Source: an uncultured Paracoccaceae bacterium
Lineage (GTDB): Bacteria; Pseudomonadota; Alphaproteobacteria; Rhodobacterales; Rhodobacteraceae
Length of the DNA stretch: 64,000 nucleotides
Assembly: GCA_947503935.1 (NCBI GenBank)
Contig: CANNFR010000010.1
Location: 124,001 to 188,000, forward strand
Direction: 5' to 3'
The position numbers were made by a program, and so were the translations under genes. The notes beneath the pieces are model-generated. The model had not been told where the DNA came from. It saw only the letters and a program-made list of their open reading frames with translations, and ran no database searches. Shown piece after piece: positions 17,644 through 25,718 of this stretch. How positions within the stretch are numbered: position 1 is the stretch's first letter; each line of letters begins with the position of its first letter.

Positions 17644-18948
17644 TCAGCGTTCGGGGATCAGGCCGCGGGGCGAGAACCTCAGGACCAAGAGCAAGATGAT
17701 GCCCATGGTCAGAAGGCGCATATGGGCGGCGGCCTCGGTCAGATGACCGGCCAGCCATGATCCTGTCGGCAAAAGCGACGCAAAGCCGCCCACCAGGAAA
17801 TGGCCGATCGGTTCGACCATCACCCAGAGCCACCAGATCAGGAACCCGCCCAGCACGGCGCCGAAATTGTTGCCCGAGCCGCCGACGATCACCATCACCC
17901 AGATCAGGAACGTGAACCGCAACGGCTGGTAAGATCCGGGCGTCAATTGCCCATCCAGCGTCGTCATCATCGCGCCTGCGATGCCGCAGATGGCCGAGCC
18001 CAGGATGAAGATCTGCAAGTGCCGCCCGGTCACGTCCTTGCCCATCGCCTCGGCGGCGACCTCATTGTCGCGGATCGCGCGCATCATTCGGCCCCAGGGC
18101 GAGTTCAGCGCCTTTTGCGCCAGCCATATCAGAATCAAGAGCACCAGCGTAAACAGCCCCGCATAGGCCAGCTTGACTGTGATGGACGAGGCTGTGGCAG
18201 GGTCAGCCCCGAACATCGCGGCGCGCTCGACAAAAGCGGAACTGGCTTGCAGGTCGACCTCATACGGCACAGGGCGAGGCATGCCGATCACGTTTTTCAC
18301 GCCGCGCGCCAGCCAGTCTTCGTTCTTCAGAACCGCGATGATGATCTCGGCGATGCCAAGGGTCGCGATGGCCAGGTAGTCTGACCTGAGCCCCAGCGCG
18401 GTTTTGCCGATCAGCCAGGCCGCCCCTGCCGCCAACAGCCCGCCGACCGGCCAGGACAGGATGATCGGCAGGCCGAGGCCCCCCAGATACCCCTCGCTGG
18501 CGGGGTTGACCGCCTCGACCGCGGCCTTGGCGGGGTCCAATACATAGCGAAACAGCGCAAAGCCCAGGATCAGCACGGCCACCAGCACGAGTGCCCGTTT
18601 GCGCCCCGGCGTCATCTTTTGCCAGATCAGAATGGCCGCCACGATGGTCGCCGCGCCGCAGACCAGGCCCAAAAGCAGCCGCGCGCCGCCTGCGGCCCGG
18701 GCCTCTTCCACCGGTGGCATCGCCATCAGCACCGCCGCCAGACCGCCAAGCGCCACGAACCCCATGATCCCGATGTTGAACAGGCCCGCATAGCCCCATT
18801 GCAGGTTCACCCCCAGCGCCATGATCGCCGAAATCAGCGCCATGTTCAGGATCGTCAGAGAGACGTTCCAGCTTTGCGCGAAGCCGGTGATCGCAAAGAG
18901 AATGGCGACGATGCCGAAGAGAAGGGCGGGGTGGACGCGCGCGCTCAT
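17644..18948 (-). CDS. livM: Branched-chain amino acid ABC transporter permease LivM
   Basis: Integral membrane subunit of a Liv-type importer, 434 residues with about ten hydrophobic segments. It carries the LivM hallmarks GVNLQWGYAGLFNIGIMGFVALGG and AIRDNEVAAEAMGKDV. A hydrophilic/weakly hydrophobic region of about 100 residues near 90-190 (RKRALVLVAVLILGF...) makes it longer than E. coli LivM-like proteins of ~320-425. Its start overlaps the livH stop (ATGA). It is the last gene of the liv operon and meets the aminotransferase gene tail to tail with a 20-base gap. Confidence 0.93.
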   Translation of the reverse strand: MSARVHPALLFGIVAILFAITGFAQSWNVSLTILNMALISAIMALGVNLQWGYAGLFNIGIMGFVALGGLAAVLMAMPPVEEARAAGGARLLLGLVCGAATIVAAILIWQKMTPGRKRALVLVAVLILGFALFRYVLDPAKAAVEAVNPASEGYLGGLGLPIILSWPVGGLLAAGAAWLIGKTALGLRSDYLAIATLGIAEIIIAVLKNEDWLARGVKNVIGMPRPVPYEVDLQASSAFVERAAMFGADPATASSITVKLAYAGLFTLVLLILIWLAQKALNSPWGRMMRAIRDNEVAAEAMGKDVTGRHLQIFILGSAICGIAGAMMTTLDGQLTPGSYQPLRFTFLIWVMVIVGGSGNNFGAVLGGFLIWWLWVMVEPIGHFLVGGFASLLPTGSWLAGHLTEAAAHMRLLTMGIILLLVLRFSPRGLIPER

Positions 18949-19955
18949 ACCGATTGTCCTTTGAAAAGACCTGTGGGGCGGAACAGCAGCACCACGATGA
19001 GAATGCCAAACGAGACCGCGAATTTGTAATCGGTCGACAAAAGCTGCACCAAGCCATCAGGCCCCCAGCCCTCGGGGGCGAGATAGGTCAGCACTTTCTT
19101 CAGCGGGTAGGTCACCAAGACCTCGGCGAAGGCAATGAGGAACCCGCCCGCGATGGCCCCCAAGGGGCTGCCGAGGCCGCCCACGATGGCGGCGGCGAAG
19201 ATCGGCAGCAGAAGCTGGAAATAGGTGAAGGCCTTGAAGCTTTTGTCGAGACCGTAGAGCACGCCCGCCGTCGTCGCCAAAGCGGCGGCGATGACCCAGG
19301 CCACGGCCACCACACGCTCGGGGCTGATGCCCGACAAAAGCGCCAGATCCTCATTGTCGGAAAAGGCCCGCATCGACTTGCCGGTGCGGGTGCGGTTCAA
19401 AAACCAGAAGAGCGCCGCGACGCACAAAGCCGCGGTGACTACAGTGATCACCTGCGTGGTGCGGATGGCCAGCCCCTCGCGCAGGCCGGTCATGTCGCGA
19501 AACTCGCGCGCCGAGATCAAGAACCGCTCGCCATCGGTAAAGCCGATATCATCGACCCCGATGATGAAGCGCACCAGCCCGTTCATCACAAACATCACCC
19601 CCATCGAGACGATCACCAGGATCACCGGTTTGGCCTTTTGGCGCCGGTAGAAACGGTAGATGCCACGGTCGATCAGCAGAACCAACCCAGCGGTGACGGC
19701 GATACCGAGCGGCAGGGCCAGAAGCGCCGTGGGCAGCGGCCCGAGAGAGATGCCCGCCGCCTGCAGGCCCCAGGTGCCCAGAATGGTGATCGCGGTGCCG
19801 AAGGCCATCGTGTCGCCATGGGCGAAGTTCGAAAACCGCAAGATGCCGTAGATCAGCGTCACGCCCAACGCCCCCAGAGCCAGCTGCGCGCCATAGGCGA
19901 TGGCCGGGACGATCACGAAATTCGAAAGCGCGACAAGGGCGTTAAGGGCGTCCAT
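18945..19955 (-). CDS. livH: Branched-chain amino acid ABC transporter permease LivH
   Basis: Partner permease of LivM, 336 residues. Family segments LGVTLIYGILRFSNFAHGDTMAF and GLGSPLGAIAGGFLIAFAEVL are clear. The frame is open to 20033, but the ATG at 19955 starts MDALNALVALSNFVIVP, as expected for LivH. Its first 14 bases overlap the end of the small secreted-protein gene before it, consistent with coupled translation inside the operon. Confidence 0.94.
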   Translation of the reverse strand: MDALNALVALSNFVIVPAIAYGAQLALGALGVTLIYGILRFSNFAHGDTMAFGTAITILGTWGLQAAGISLGPLPTALLALPLGIAVTAGLVLLIDRGIYRFYRRQKAKPVILVIVSMGVMFVMNGLVRFIIGVDDIGFTDGERFLISAREFRDMTGLREGLAIRTTQVITVVTAALCVAALFWFLNRTRTGKSMRAFSDNEDLALLSGISPERVVAVAWVIAAALATTAGVLYGLDKSFKAFTYFQLLLPIFAAAIVGGLGSPLGAIAGGFLIAFAEVLVTYPLKKVLTYLAPEGWGPDGLVQLLSTDYKFAVSFGILIVVLLFRPTGLFKGQSV

Positions 19956-20325
19956 TCTGTCCCTCCATACAGGCCAGACGTGGCTGGCCCTGTGATGTCT
20001 GCCAGTCCATACACCAGAGCAGCGGCGGTGCATCTACTTGCGGTTTGGGCAAGTCGTGCAGCCTTTCCAACGCGGCCCGTGCCGCCGAAGCCTGGTTAAG
20101 GTGTTCTGGCGGTGTCCAGGAAAGGGCGGTGTTTTTTGGAACGGGCGGAACTGCACGCTCAGGCACGAAGATACCGGGCGTCGTTTCAACCCAGTGCCAG
20201 CGGTTCGTGGGAATGGTGCGCGGGCCCTCGTCCTGCGGCCAGAGGGCGTAAACGGCCCAGAGGCCCTCGGCGCTTGCCTGGCTGGGCAGGCCGAGGGTCA
20301 AAAGAATGGCCAGCGCGGCCTTTAT
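19942..20325 (-). CDS. Small secreted protein in the liv operon, start codon ATA
   Basis: A 127-residue exported protein whose frame has no ATG, GTG or TTG at the right place. Read from ATA at 20325, the N-terminus is (M)KAALAILLTLGLPSQASA, a textbook signal peptide, followed by EGLWAVYALWPQDEGPRTIP and a Pro-rich tail. The ATA overlaps the upstream TAA stop as ATAA. With G instead of A at 20323 both would read ATGA, the overlap used elsewhere in this operon. Translation may rely on coupled re-initiation at ATA, on a CTG at 20337, or be lost. Function unknown. Confidence 0.6.
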   Translation of the reverse strand: MKAALAILLTLGLPSQASAEGLWAVYALWPQDEGPRTIPTNRWHWVETTPGIFVPERAVPPVPKNTALSWTPPEHLNQASAARAALERLHDLPKPQVDAPPLLWCMDWQTSQGQPRLACMEGQNGRP

Positions 20326-20714
20326 TGATGAAACCAGGCCCGCATGGTGGCCCCGCCGGCGGCACAATGGCCGATGCGCTTTTCCGCATTCCCGTCCGGC
20401 CGCTCGCGCACCAACAGCGCCTGGCCGCTTTCGTTCAGCGCCAGAATGATCATGTGGCCGCCCGCATCCCGGGTGCTGATCAGCACGTCGCGCGCCTTGG
20501 TGGCGGTGTTGCTGCGCACCCGCGCCTCGAGCCTGGCGCCGTCGATCGCCACCACCGCGCCGCCGACACGCACCAATTCCAGTGTCGGCCCCTCGCTGTG
20601 CAGCGTCACCGCGATTTCGCGGCCACCCTCGACCGGCGCGAAGCGGCATGAGGCGGGTTGTTCTGTCACCATCCCGAAGGGAGACAGCAAAAACGTGAAA
20701 ATAGCCCCAAGCAT
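20322..20714 (-). CDS. Small secreted protein in the liv operon
   Basis: Not recognised as a named family. It has 130 residues: a hydrophobic leader (LGAIFTFLLSPFG), then SCRF, a beta-rich middle with alternating hydrophobic residues, and a late GHC. The two cysteines bracket the domain, suggesting one disulfide in the periplasm. A similar Cys-bracketed plan is seen in the products of 20928-21308 and 57398-57817. It lies within the liv transporter operon, downstream of livF, so it may accompany amino acid uptake, but this is only context. Confidence 0.65.
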   Translation of the reverse strand: MLGAIFTFLLSPFGMVTEQPASCRFAPVEGGREIAVTLHSEGPTLELVRVGGAVVAIDGARLEARVRSNTATKARDVLISTRDAGGHMIILALNESGQALLVRERPDGNAEKRIGHCAAGGATMRAWFHQ

Positions 20715-20927
20715 TCCGATACCCCGTTCCCAAAGCCCCCGGGAAAAGTGTCGCCGCAGACAGCCTATCGGCCAAGCGTTTCGGTGTGTTTAACGCGAAA
20801 GCGTTGCGTTGCTGCACCAGGGGGGCAGGGGGGTGGGGTGTGGCCCATGCCAACGCTCCGGCCCTACTCTGGGCACGCGCGCGGCGTGTCAGCGGGATCC
20901 GCTGCCCGCCGAGGTTGCGATGCCGTG
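20715..20927. other. 213-base spacer inside the liv operon with a G-rich run
   Basis: No gene is evident. The plus strand holds runs of six, six and four G at 20820-20838, so the operon transcript would be C-rich here. The run could slow RNA polymerase or serve Rho loading, but nothing proves this. A promoter for the two genes that follow could also lie here; no clear -35/-10 pair was seen. Confidence 0.35.
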
Positions 20928-21308
20928 TCATTCGCAAACGCCCTCGACGCTGTCCACGGCGGGCCCGTCCGGTCCCATTGTGAAAACGGACAACAATGCA
21001 CGCCTTGGGGCGCGGCGGCTTTCAATCGTTAGAACCTGAAATGTGCCGCGGATCATCGGTGAGGTCACGAAGGCGGATTGAAACTCGACGGCCGCGATTT
21101 CGCTGACGGATACTGCACCGATGTTGGAATAAAGCGATGCCGTCGCGCCTGGGGCCGCCTGGCGGGTCCATTTATAGGGCGTCTGGGTGTCTGGCCGGTG
21201 GTCGTCTTCGATATGTATTACGCTGCCGTCCGAGAAGTTGCAGGTCCAGCCAAGCGCAGGAAAGGGCGCGACAAGACACAACACAACAAGGCATATCGGG
21301 CGATGCAT
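20928..21308 (-). CDS. Small secreted protein next to livF
   Basis: A 126-residue exported protein: signal peptide to about residue 20 (LVVLCLVAPFPALG), mature start WTCNFSDGSVIHI, beta-rich body, and a final GVCE. The early and terminal cysteines probably pair. The ATG is only three bases after the livF stop, so it is co-transcribed and probably translated together with livF. Function unknown; same architecture as the secreted protein encoded at 20322-20714. Confidence 0.7.
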   Translation of the reverse strand: MHRPICLVVLCLVAPFPALGWTCNFSDGSVIHIEDDHRPDTQTPYKWTRQAAPGATASLYSNIGAVSVSEIAAVEFQSAFVTSPMIRGTFQVLTIESRRAPRRALLSVFTMGPDGPAVDSVEGVCE

Positions 21309-21311
21309 GCG

Positions 21312-22148
21312 CTACCCTCCCAGAAAGGTCCGGCGGACCTCGGGGTCGGCCAAAAGCTCGGCCCCGGTGCCGGTATAGGCGTTGCGGCCCTGGACCAGGA
21401 CATAACCCTTGTCGGCGATCTCCAGCGCCTGGCGGGCATTTTGTTCGACCATGAGGATCGAAATGCCGGTGCGCGCCACTTCGATGATCCGGTCGAAAAG
21501 CTCGTCCATCACGATGGGGCTGACGCCCGCGGTGGGCTCATCCAGCATCAGCACTTTCGGCTGGGTCATCAGCGCGCGACCGACGGCCACCTGCTGGCGC
21601 TGGCCGCCTGACAATTCGCCCGCCGCCTGGCGGCGCTTTTCCTTCAGGATCGGAAAGAGGTCATAGACCTGGGCCATAGTCCCGCGGAAATCGTCGCGGC
21701 GGAGGAAGGCGCCCATTTCCAGGTTCTCCTCGACGCTGAGCGACGGGAACACGTTCGACGTCTGCGGCACGAAGGCCATGCCCTTGGCCACGCGGTCCTG
21801 CGGGGTCAGCGCGGTGATATCCTCGCCGCCGATCCGCACATGCCCCTCGCGCAAGGTCAGCATGCCGAAGACCGCCTTCATGGCCGTCGATTTCCCCGCG
21901 CCGTTCGGGCCCACGATCACCGCGATCTGGCCGGTATCGGCAGCGATGGTGCATTCATGCAGAATGTCCGCGCCGCCATAGCCGCCGGTCATCGCCTCGC
22001 CGATCAGAAAGGGGCCTGCGGCATCAACCGCTTTGGCCGCGCCGCCCGTCTGGTGCGAGAAGGCATTGCTCGCCTCGTTCGACTTAGTGATCGAGCGGTC
22101 CTTGCTGCCCCGGCCATCCTGCCAGGGGGTCTTTGGCCCGCCGCTCAT
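21312..22148 (-). CDS. livF: Branched-chain amino acid ABC transporter ATPase LivF
   Basis: Second ATPase of the Liv importer, 278 residues. Walker A GPNGAGKST, signature LSGGQRQQVAVGRAL and Walker B VLMLDEPTAGVSP are intact. It has an unusual N-terminus: about 50 polar residues (SGGPKTPWQDGRGSKDRSIT and on) precede the GGYGGADILHECTIAAD segment where LivF proteins usually begin. The start overlaps the livG stop by four bases. Later in-frame ATGs exist near residue 54, so the long form needs proof, but its ATG is the coupled one. Confidence 0.93.
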   Translation of the reverse strand: MSGGPKTPWQDGRGSKDRSITKSNEASNAFSHQTGGAAKAVDAAGPFLIGEAMTGGYGGADILHECTIAADTGQIAVIVGPNGAGKSTAMKAVFGMLTLREGHVRIGGEDITALTPQDRVAKGMAFVPQTSNVFPSLSVEENLEMGAFLRRDDFRGTMAQVYDLFPILKEKRRQAAGELSGGQRQQVAVGRALMTQPKVLMLDEPTAGVSPIVMDELFDRIIEVARTGISILMVEQNARQALEIADKGYVLVQGRNAYTGTGAELLADPEVRRTFLGG

Positions 22149-22930
22149 GCCGTCGCTCCGGCCGTCTTGTTCTTCAACCCGGTGCCCAGATAGGCCTCGA
22201 TCACCGCTTCGTTTTGCATGATGTCGGCCGCAGTGCCCTCGGCCAGCACCTTGCCCTCGGCCATCACGATGACCGGGTCGCAGAGCTTGCCGATGAAATC
22301 CATGTCATGTTCGATCACGCAAAACGTATAGCCGCGTTCCTTGTTCAGGCGGAGGATCGCATCGGCGATGGTGTTCAGAAGGGTGCGGTTCACGCCTGCG
22401 CCGACCTCGTCGAGGAAGACGATCTTGGCATCCACCATCATGGTGCGGCCAAGCTCCAACAGCTTTTTCTGACCGCCTGACAGATTGCCCGCGCGCTCGT
22501 CCGCCAGATGCGAGATCGTCAGGAAGTCGAGCACCTCATTGGCCTTCGCCGCCAGCGCGCGCTCCTCCTCGGCAATCGCACCGCGGCGGAACCACGCGTT
22601 CCAGAGCGTCTCGCCCGACTGGCCGCCAGGCACCATCATCAGGTTCTCGCGCACGGTCATCGAGCTGAATTCATGGGCGATCTGGAAGGTGCGGAGGAGT
22701 CCCTTGTGAAACAGATCATGCGGCGGCAGGCCGGTAATATCCTCGCCATCCATAGTGACCTTGCCCGAGGTCGGCTTGTGGACCCCCGCGATCACGTTGA
22801 AGAGCGTCGTCTTGCCCGCCCCGTTCGGCCCGATCAGCCCGGTGATCGACCCCGTCCCGATTTGCAGTGATGCGCCATCGACGGCGCGGAACCCGCCGAA
22901 ATGCTTGTGTAACTCGTCAACGACGATCAT
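22145..22930 (-). CDS. livG: Branched-chain amino acid ABC transporter ATPase LivG
   Basis: First ATPase of the Liv importer, 261 residues: Walker A GPNGAGKTT, signature LSGGQKKLLELGRTMM, Walker B IVFLDEVGAGVN, and the LivG-specific C-terminus with MAEGKVLAEGTAADIM. It is the first gene after the terminator that follows livK, and is coupled to livF by an ATGA overlap. In Walker B and the following loop the usual DEPxAG is DEVGAG, a tolerated change in Liv-type ATPases. Confidence 0.94.
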   Translation of the reverse strand: MIVVDELHKHFGGFRAVDGASLQIGTGSITGLIGPNGAGKTTLFNVIAGVHKPTSGKVTMDGEDITGLPPHDLFHKGLLRTFQIAHEFSSMTVRENLMMVPGGQSGETLWNAWFRRGAIAEEERALAAKANEVLDFLTISHLADERAGNLSGGQKKLLELGRTMMVDAKIVFLDEVGAGVNRTLLNTIADAILRLNKERGYTFCVIEHDMDFIGKLCDPVIVMAEGKVLAEGTAADIMQNEAVIEAYLGTGLKNKTAGATA

Positions 22931-22975
22931 TCCCCGGTATCTTCCCTTCTGGCCGCCTTCGCGTGGGTGGCTTCT

Positions 22976-23014
22976 TTAGAAAAACAGCCCGGGATCGCGT
23001 TTGGCCCGGGCTGT
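22976..23014 (-). terminator. Terminator between livK and livG
   Basis: On the minus strand ACAGCCCGGG and CCCGGGCTGT (22984-22993 with 23005-23014) form a 10-bp stem with an 11-base loop, followed by five T. It lies just after the livK stop and before livG, so it should end most livK transcripts and let a fraction read into livGFHM. Confidence 0.85.
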
Positions 23015-23038
23015 CTATGTGTCAGAGGCGTCTGCCGA

Positions 23039-24220
23039 TCAGCGGTATCCGACCGTGATCATCTCACCACCGCGCATCTCGATCTCGCGGTAGTTCCCGG
23101 CAGATTCACCGGGTCCGATCAGTTCCACCGCCGAGGCGCCGACATAATCGATCTCGGTCCCCGCCGCGATCAGTTCAAGCGCCTTGGCCAGCTCGCCCGG
23201 AAAGATCTGCTCGCCCGGGGCGTTGGCCACATCCATCACGTGGTCCTTGTAGACGCCCGGGTCGGACGACCCCGCCTTGGCCATGGCCAGCATGATCAGG
23301 GCTGCCGCATCATAGCTTTCCGGCGCAAAGGCATTGGTCGGCTCGAAGCCTGCCGCATTGCCCAACTCGACGAACATGTTCCCGCCTTCGCTATCGGTGC
23401 CCGGCTGCTGGCCGAACGAGCCTTCGGTGCGATCGGCGAAATTCGCCTCAAGCGTTTCCGAGACCATGCCGTCGGGGAACATGAAGATGTCGAAGGACCC
23501 GGTATCGAGCGCGCCGTTGATGATGCCGGCACCGCCTTGGTCGACATAGCCCGCCACGACCAGAACGTCGCCACCGGCGGCGTCGAGGGCGGCGACCTCG
23601 GCCGAATAATCGGCCTTGCCGTCTTCATGGGCGGCGTTGATCGTCACCGTGCCGCCCGAGGCCTCAAAGGCCTGCTGGAACGCATCGGCCAGGCCCTTGC
23701 CGTAATCGTTGTTGGTGTAGGTCACGGCGACCGTGCTGATCCCGCGATCGTTCAGGATATCGGCCATCACCTGGCCCTGGCGGGCATCCGATGGCGCGGT
23801 GCGAAAGAAGAGGCCGTTGTCTTCGGTGGTCGAGAGGCCCGGCGAGGTGGCCGAGGGCGAGATCATGACCATCCCGTTCGGCACGGCCACGTTCGACAGC
23901 TGCGCGCCCGTCTCGCCCGAGCACATGCCGCCCACGATGCCCTTCACCCCGTCCGAGGTGATGAACCGCTCGGCCGTGGCGGTGGCCAGCGCCGCGTCGA
24001 TGCAGCCGGTATCGCCGCGCACCGGCATAACGGTCGAGCCATCCAGCAGAAGGCCAGAATCGCTCACTTCCTTCATCGCCATCTCGGCCGCCGCCGCCAT
24101 GTCGGGCGAAAGCGATTCCAAGGGGCCGGTGAAGCCAAGCGAGATGCCCAGCTTGATGTCTTCAGCTGCGGCTGAACCGGCAACCAATACGGCCGCAGAG
24201 GCCAAAAGCAGTCTTTTCAT
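23039..24220 (-). CDS. livK: Branched-chain amino acid ABC transporter substrate-binding protein
   Basis: Periplasmic type-I binding protein, 393 residues. The signal peptide ends near residue 19 (LLLASAAVLVAGSAAA, then EDIKLG) with no lipobox, so it is free in the periplasm. Typical segments: LGFTGPLESLSPDMAAAAEMA, GIVGGMCSGETGAQLSNV and NDYGKGLADAFQQAFE. It is the promoter-proximal gene of the liv cluster; a terminator behind it probably gives it more transcript than the membrane parts. The exact amino acid or related ligand is unknown. Confidence 0.93.
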   Translation of the reverse strand: MKRLLLASAAVLVAGSAAAEDIKLGISLGFTGPLESLSPDMAAAAEMAMKEVSDSGLLLDGSTVMPVRGDTGCIDAALATATAERFITSDGVKGIVGGMCSGETGAQLSNVAVPNGMVMISPSATSPGLSTTEDNGLFFRTAPSDARQGQVMADILNDRGISTVAVTYTNNDYGKGLADAFQQAFEASGGTVTINAAHEDGKADYSAEVAALDAAGGDVLVVAGYVDQGGAGIINGALDTGSFDIFMFPDGMVSETLEANFADRTEGSFGQQPGTDSEGGNMFVELGNAAGFEPTNAFAPESYDAAALIMLAMAKAGSSDPGVYKDHVMDVANAPGEQIFPGELAKALELIAAGTEIDYVGASAVELIGPGESAGNYREIEMRGGEMITVGYR

Positions 24221-24369
24221 TGTTGTCTCCCTGTCAGGTCTGAGAACCTGGCAGGAAACTTACGGCGGCGCCTTCCAAAAAGAAAGCCCGTCTGTAGTGG
24301 GGTCAGCGCTGGTTCAATATCGGCTGCCCAAAGAGGAGGCGGACATTCGCCAGCATTGCGGGCGCTGAG

Positions 24370-24398
24370 TTGAGCAAGTTTTCCGGGGCTGCTAGTAT
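24370..24398 (+). promoter_or_regulatory. Sigma-70 type promoter
   Basis: TTGAGC (24370-24375) and TAGTAT (24393-24398) are separated by exactly 17 bases and lie 51 bases upstream of the next start codon. This is the clearest -35/-10 pair in the window and should drive the secreted-protein and OmpA-like genes. Confidence 0.6.
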
Positions 24399-24448
24399 CA
24401 CGACAAACCATATTTCTTTTGTCTTTGAAAATAGCACCTTAAGGGAGA

Positions 24449-24922
24449 ATGCTTGTGAAAAAGATCGTATTCGCTGCCGCGGTGGCGTTTGCAGCGCCTG
24501 CCATGGCACAACAATTTCTTGATACGCAATACGGCCCCAATGGCGTCGAAGTGCACCTTCTGAAAGCAAGCGTTGCCAATGACGTGCTCACCATTGCCTT
24601 CATGCTGGACAACACGACGGGAGAGTCACAACGCGTGATGTCTTTGGGAATTGCGGATGTCGTTTATACAACCGCCGACACGAAGTTTCCGGTCCTTCGC
24701 GACGTGAACGATCAGTATCTTGCCTCAACGATCACGTACGAGAAGAACGCAGATCAATTTATCTTTGCCGCCGTTCCGGATGATGAAAATACCTTGTCTC
24801 TGAGCAAGGGAGAGCGGCAGGTCGGTTGGGTCAAGTTTGAGGCCCCGGATGCCTCGGAATGGCCGATCGAAGTGTCTTTGCCTGGCGTCTCTCCGTTTAC
24901 GATCAGTCAGCCCAGCGAGTAG
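24449..24922 (+). CDS. Secreted protein of unknown function
   Basis: A 157-residue exported protein. Signal peptide to about residue 20 (KKIVFAAAVAFAAPAMAQ), then a beta-rich domain resembling small immunoglobulin-like periplasmic domains (VEVHLLKASVANDVLTIAFMLDNT, and GERQVGWVKFEAP), as in DUF4352-type proteins; this comparison is loose. It has fewer GC-rich codons than its neighbours. It is preceded by AAGGGAG and a good promoter and followed after four bases by the OmpA-like gene. Confidence 0.7.
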   Translation: MLVKKIVFAAAVAFAAPAMAQQFLDTQYGPNGVEVHLLKASVANDVLTIAFMLDNTTGESQRVMSLGIADVVYTTADTKFPVLRDVNDQYLASTITYEKNADQFIFAAVPDDENTLSLSKGERQVGWVKFEAPDASEWPIEVSLPGVSPFTISQPSE

Positions 24923-24926
24923 GCGC

Positions 24927-25631
24927 GTGCGGATTGTCATAGGCCGCTCGGCGGTGGTGCTTTTTGCGGCCTGTGCTGCAAGCACTGCCTTTGCCCAAAC
25001 TTCATCCGGTGCCGATCTGGCGGCACTTCTTGCCGAAAACCCAGACCCCTTTGAGGCCGTGGATTTGAAGGCTGTTCTGGAGAATTACGGCCCAGATGGC
25101 AGCGGTATCCCGTTTCATTCCGAAACACGAATTGCGCTACAACTGACCCGGCAGCAAATGATCAGCGCATCCGAGCCTCTCCAAGGCGCGACGGGGATCA
25201 TGAGTGATCCGACAGGCTTCGGGTTCACAATCGGTTTGTCTGGCGATTACCTGTTCGAATTTGACAAATTCGACCTGACGCCTCCGGCGGAGGAGGCTTT
25301 GCATACGGTTCTGGCGCTTCATCAAGAATATGGCGGCACAAAGGTCGAGATATCGGGTCACACAGATGCCAAAGGCAGCGATGCCTACAACCAGGATTTG
25401 TCGGAAAAGCGTGCCAACGCCGTTTTTGACTGGTTCGAGGCGAACGGAATTGCCACCGAGACGATGACGGCAATCGGGTATGGCGAAACCCAGCCCGTAG
25501 CCGCGAACCAGATCGATGGACAGGACAATCCGGAAGGTCGGGCATTGAACCGTCGCGTCGATATCAAGGTAACCACAGAACGGCGGGTAAACTCGCTCCC
25601 GACGGTCGACGTGGGCGTTGGTTTGAAATAA
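24927..25631 (+). CDS. OmpA family peptidoglycan-binding protein
   Basis: A 234-residue envelope protein. Starting from GTG at 24927, four bases after the previous stop, the N-terminus is a signal peptide (IGRSAVVLFAACAASTAFAQ). The C-terminal OmpA domain is clear: YLFEFDKFDLTPPAEEAL, VEISGHTDAKGSDAYNQDLSEKRA and GRALNRRVDIKV, holding the Asp and Arg that bind diaminopimelate. There is no membrane barrel, so it is probably periplasmic and tethered to the wall. Longer frames starting at 24837 would overlap the previous gene. It forms an operon with the secreted protein upstream. Confidence 0.88.
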   Translation: MRIVIGRSAVVLFAACAASTAFAQTSSGADLAALLAENPDPFEAVDLKAVLENYGPDGSGIPFHSETRIALQLTRQQMISASEPLQGATGIMSDPTGFGFTIGLSGDYLFEFDKFDLTPPAEEALHTVLALHQEYGGTKVEISGHTDAKGSDAYNQDLSEKRANAVFDWFEANGIATETMTAIGYGETQPVAANQIDGQDNPEGRALNRRVDIKVTTERRVNSLPTVDVGVGLK

Positions 25632-25667
25632 AGGCGCCTGACTGTCTAAAGATCCACAGCCAAAATC

Positions 25668-25703
25668 GAAAATATGCGCCCAGATCCAAAGTCCGGGCGC
25701 ATG
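25668..25703 (-). terminator. Terminator between convergent genes
   Basis: ATGCGCCC (25675-25682) pairs with GGGCGCAT (25696-25703) around a 13-base loop. On the minus strand the stem is followed by ATTTTCGATTTTGG, so it best serves the SYLF gene, while also separating it from the OmpA-like gene. Confidence 0.65.
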
Positions 25704-25718
25704 TGTCTTATGCGATTT

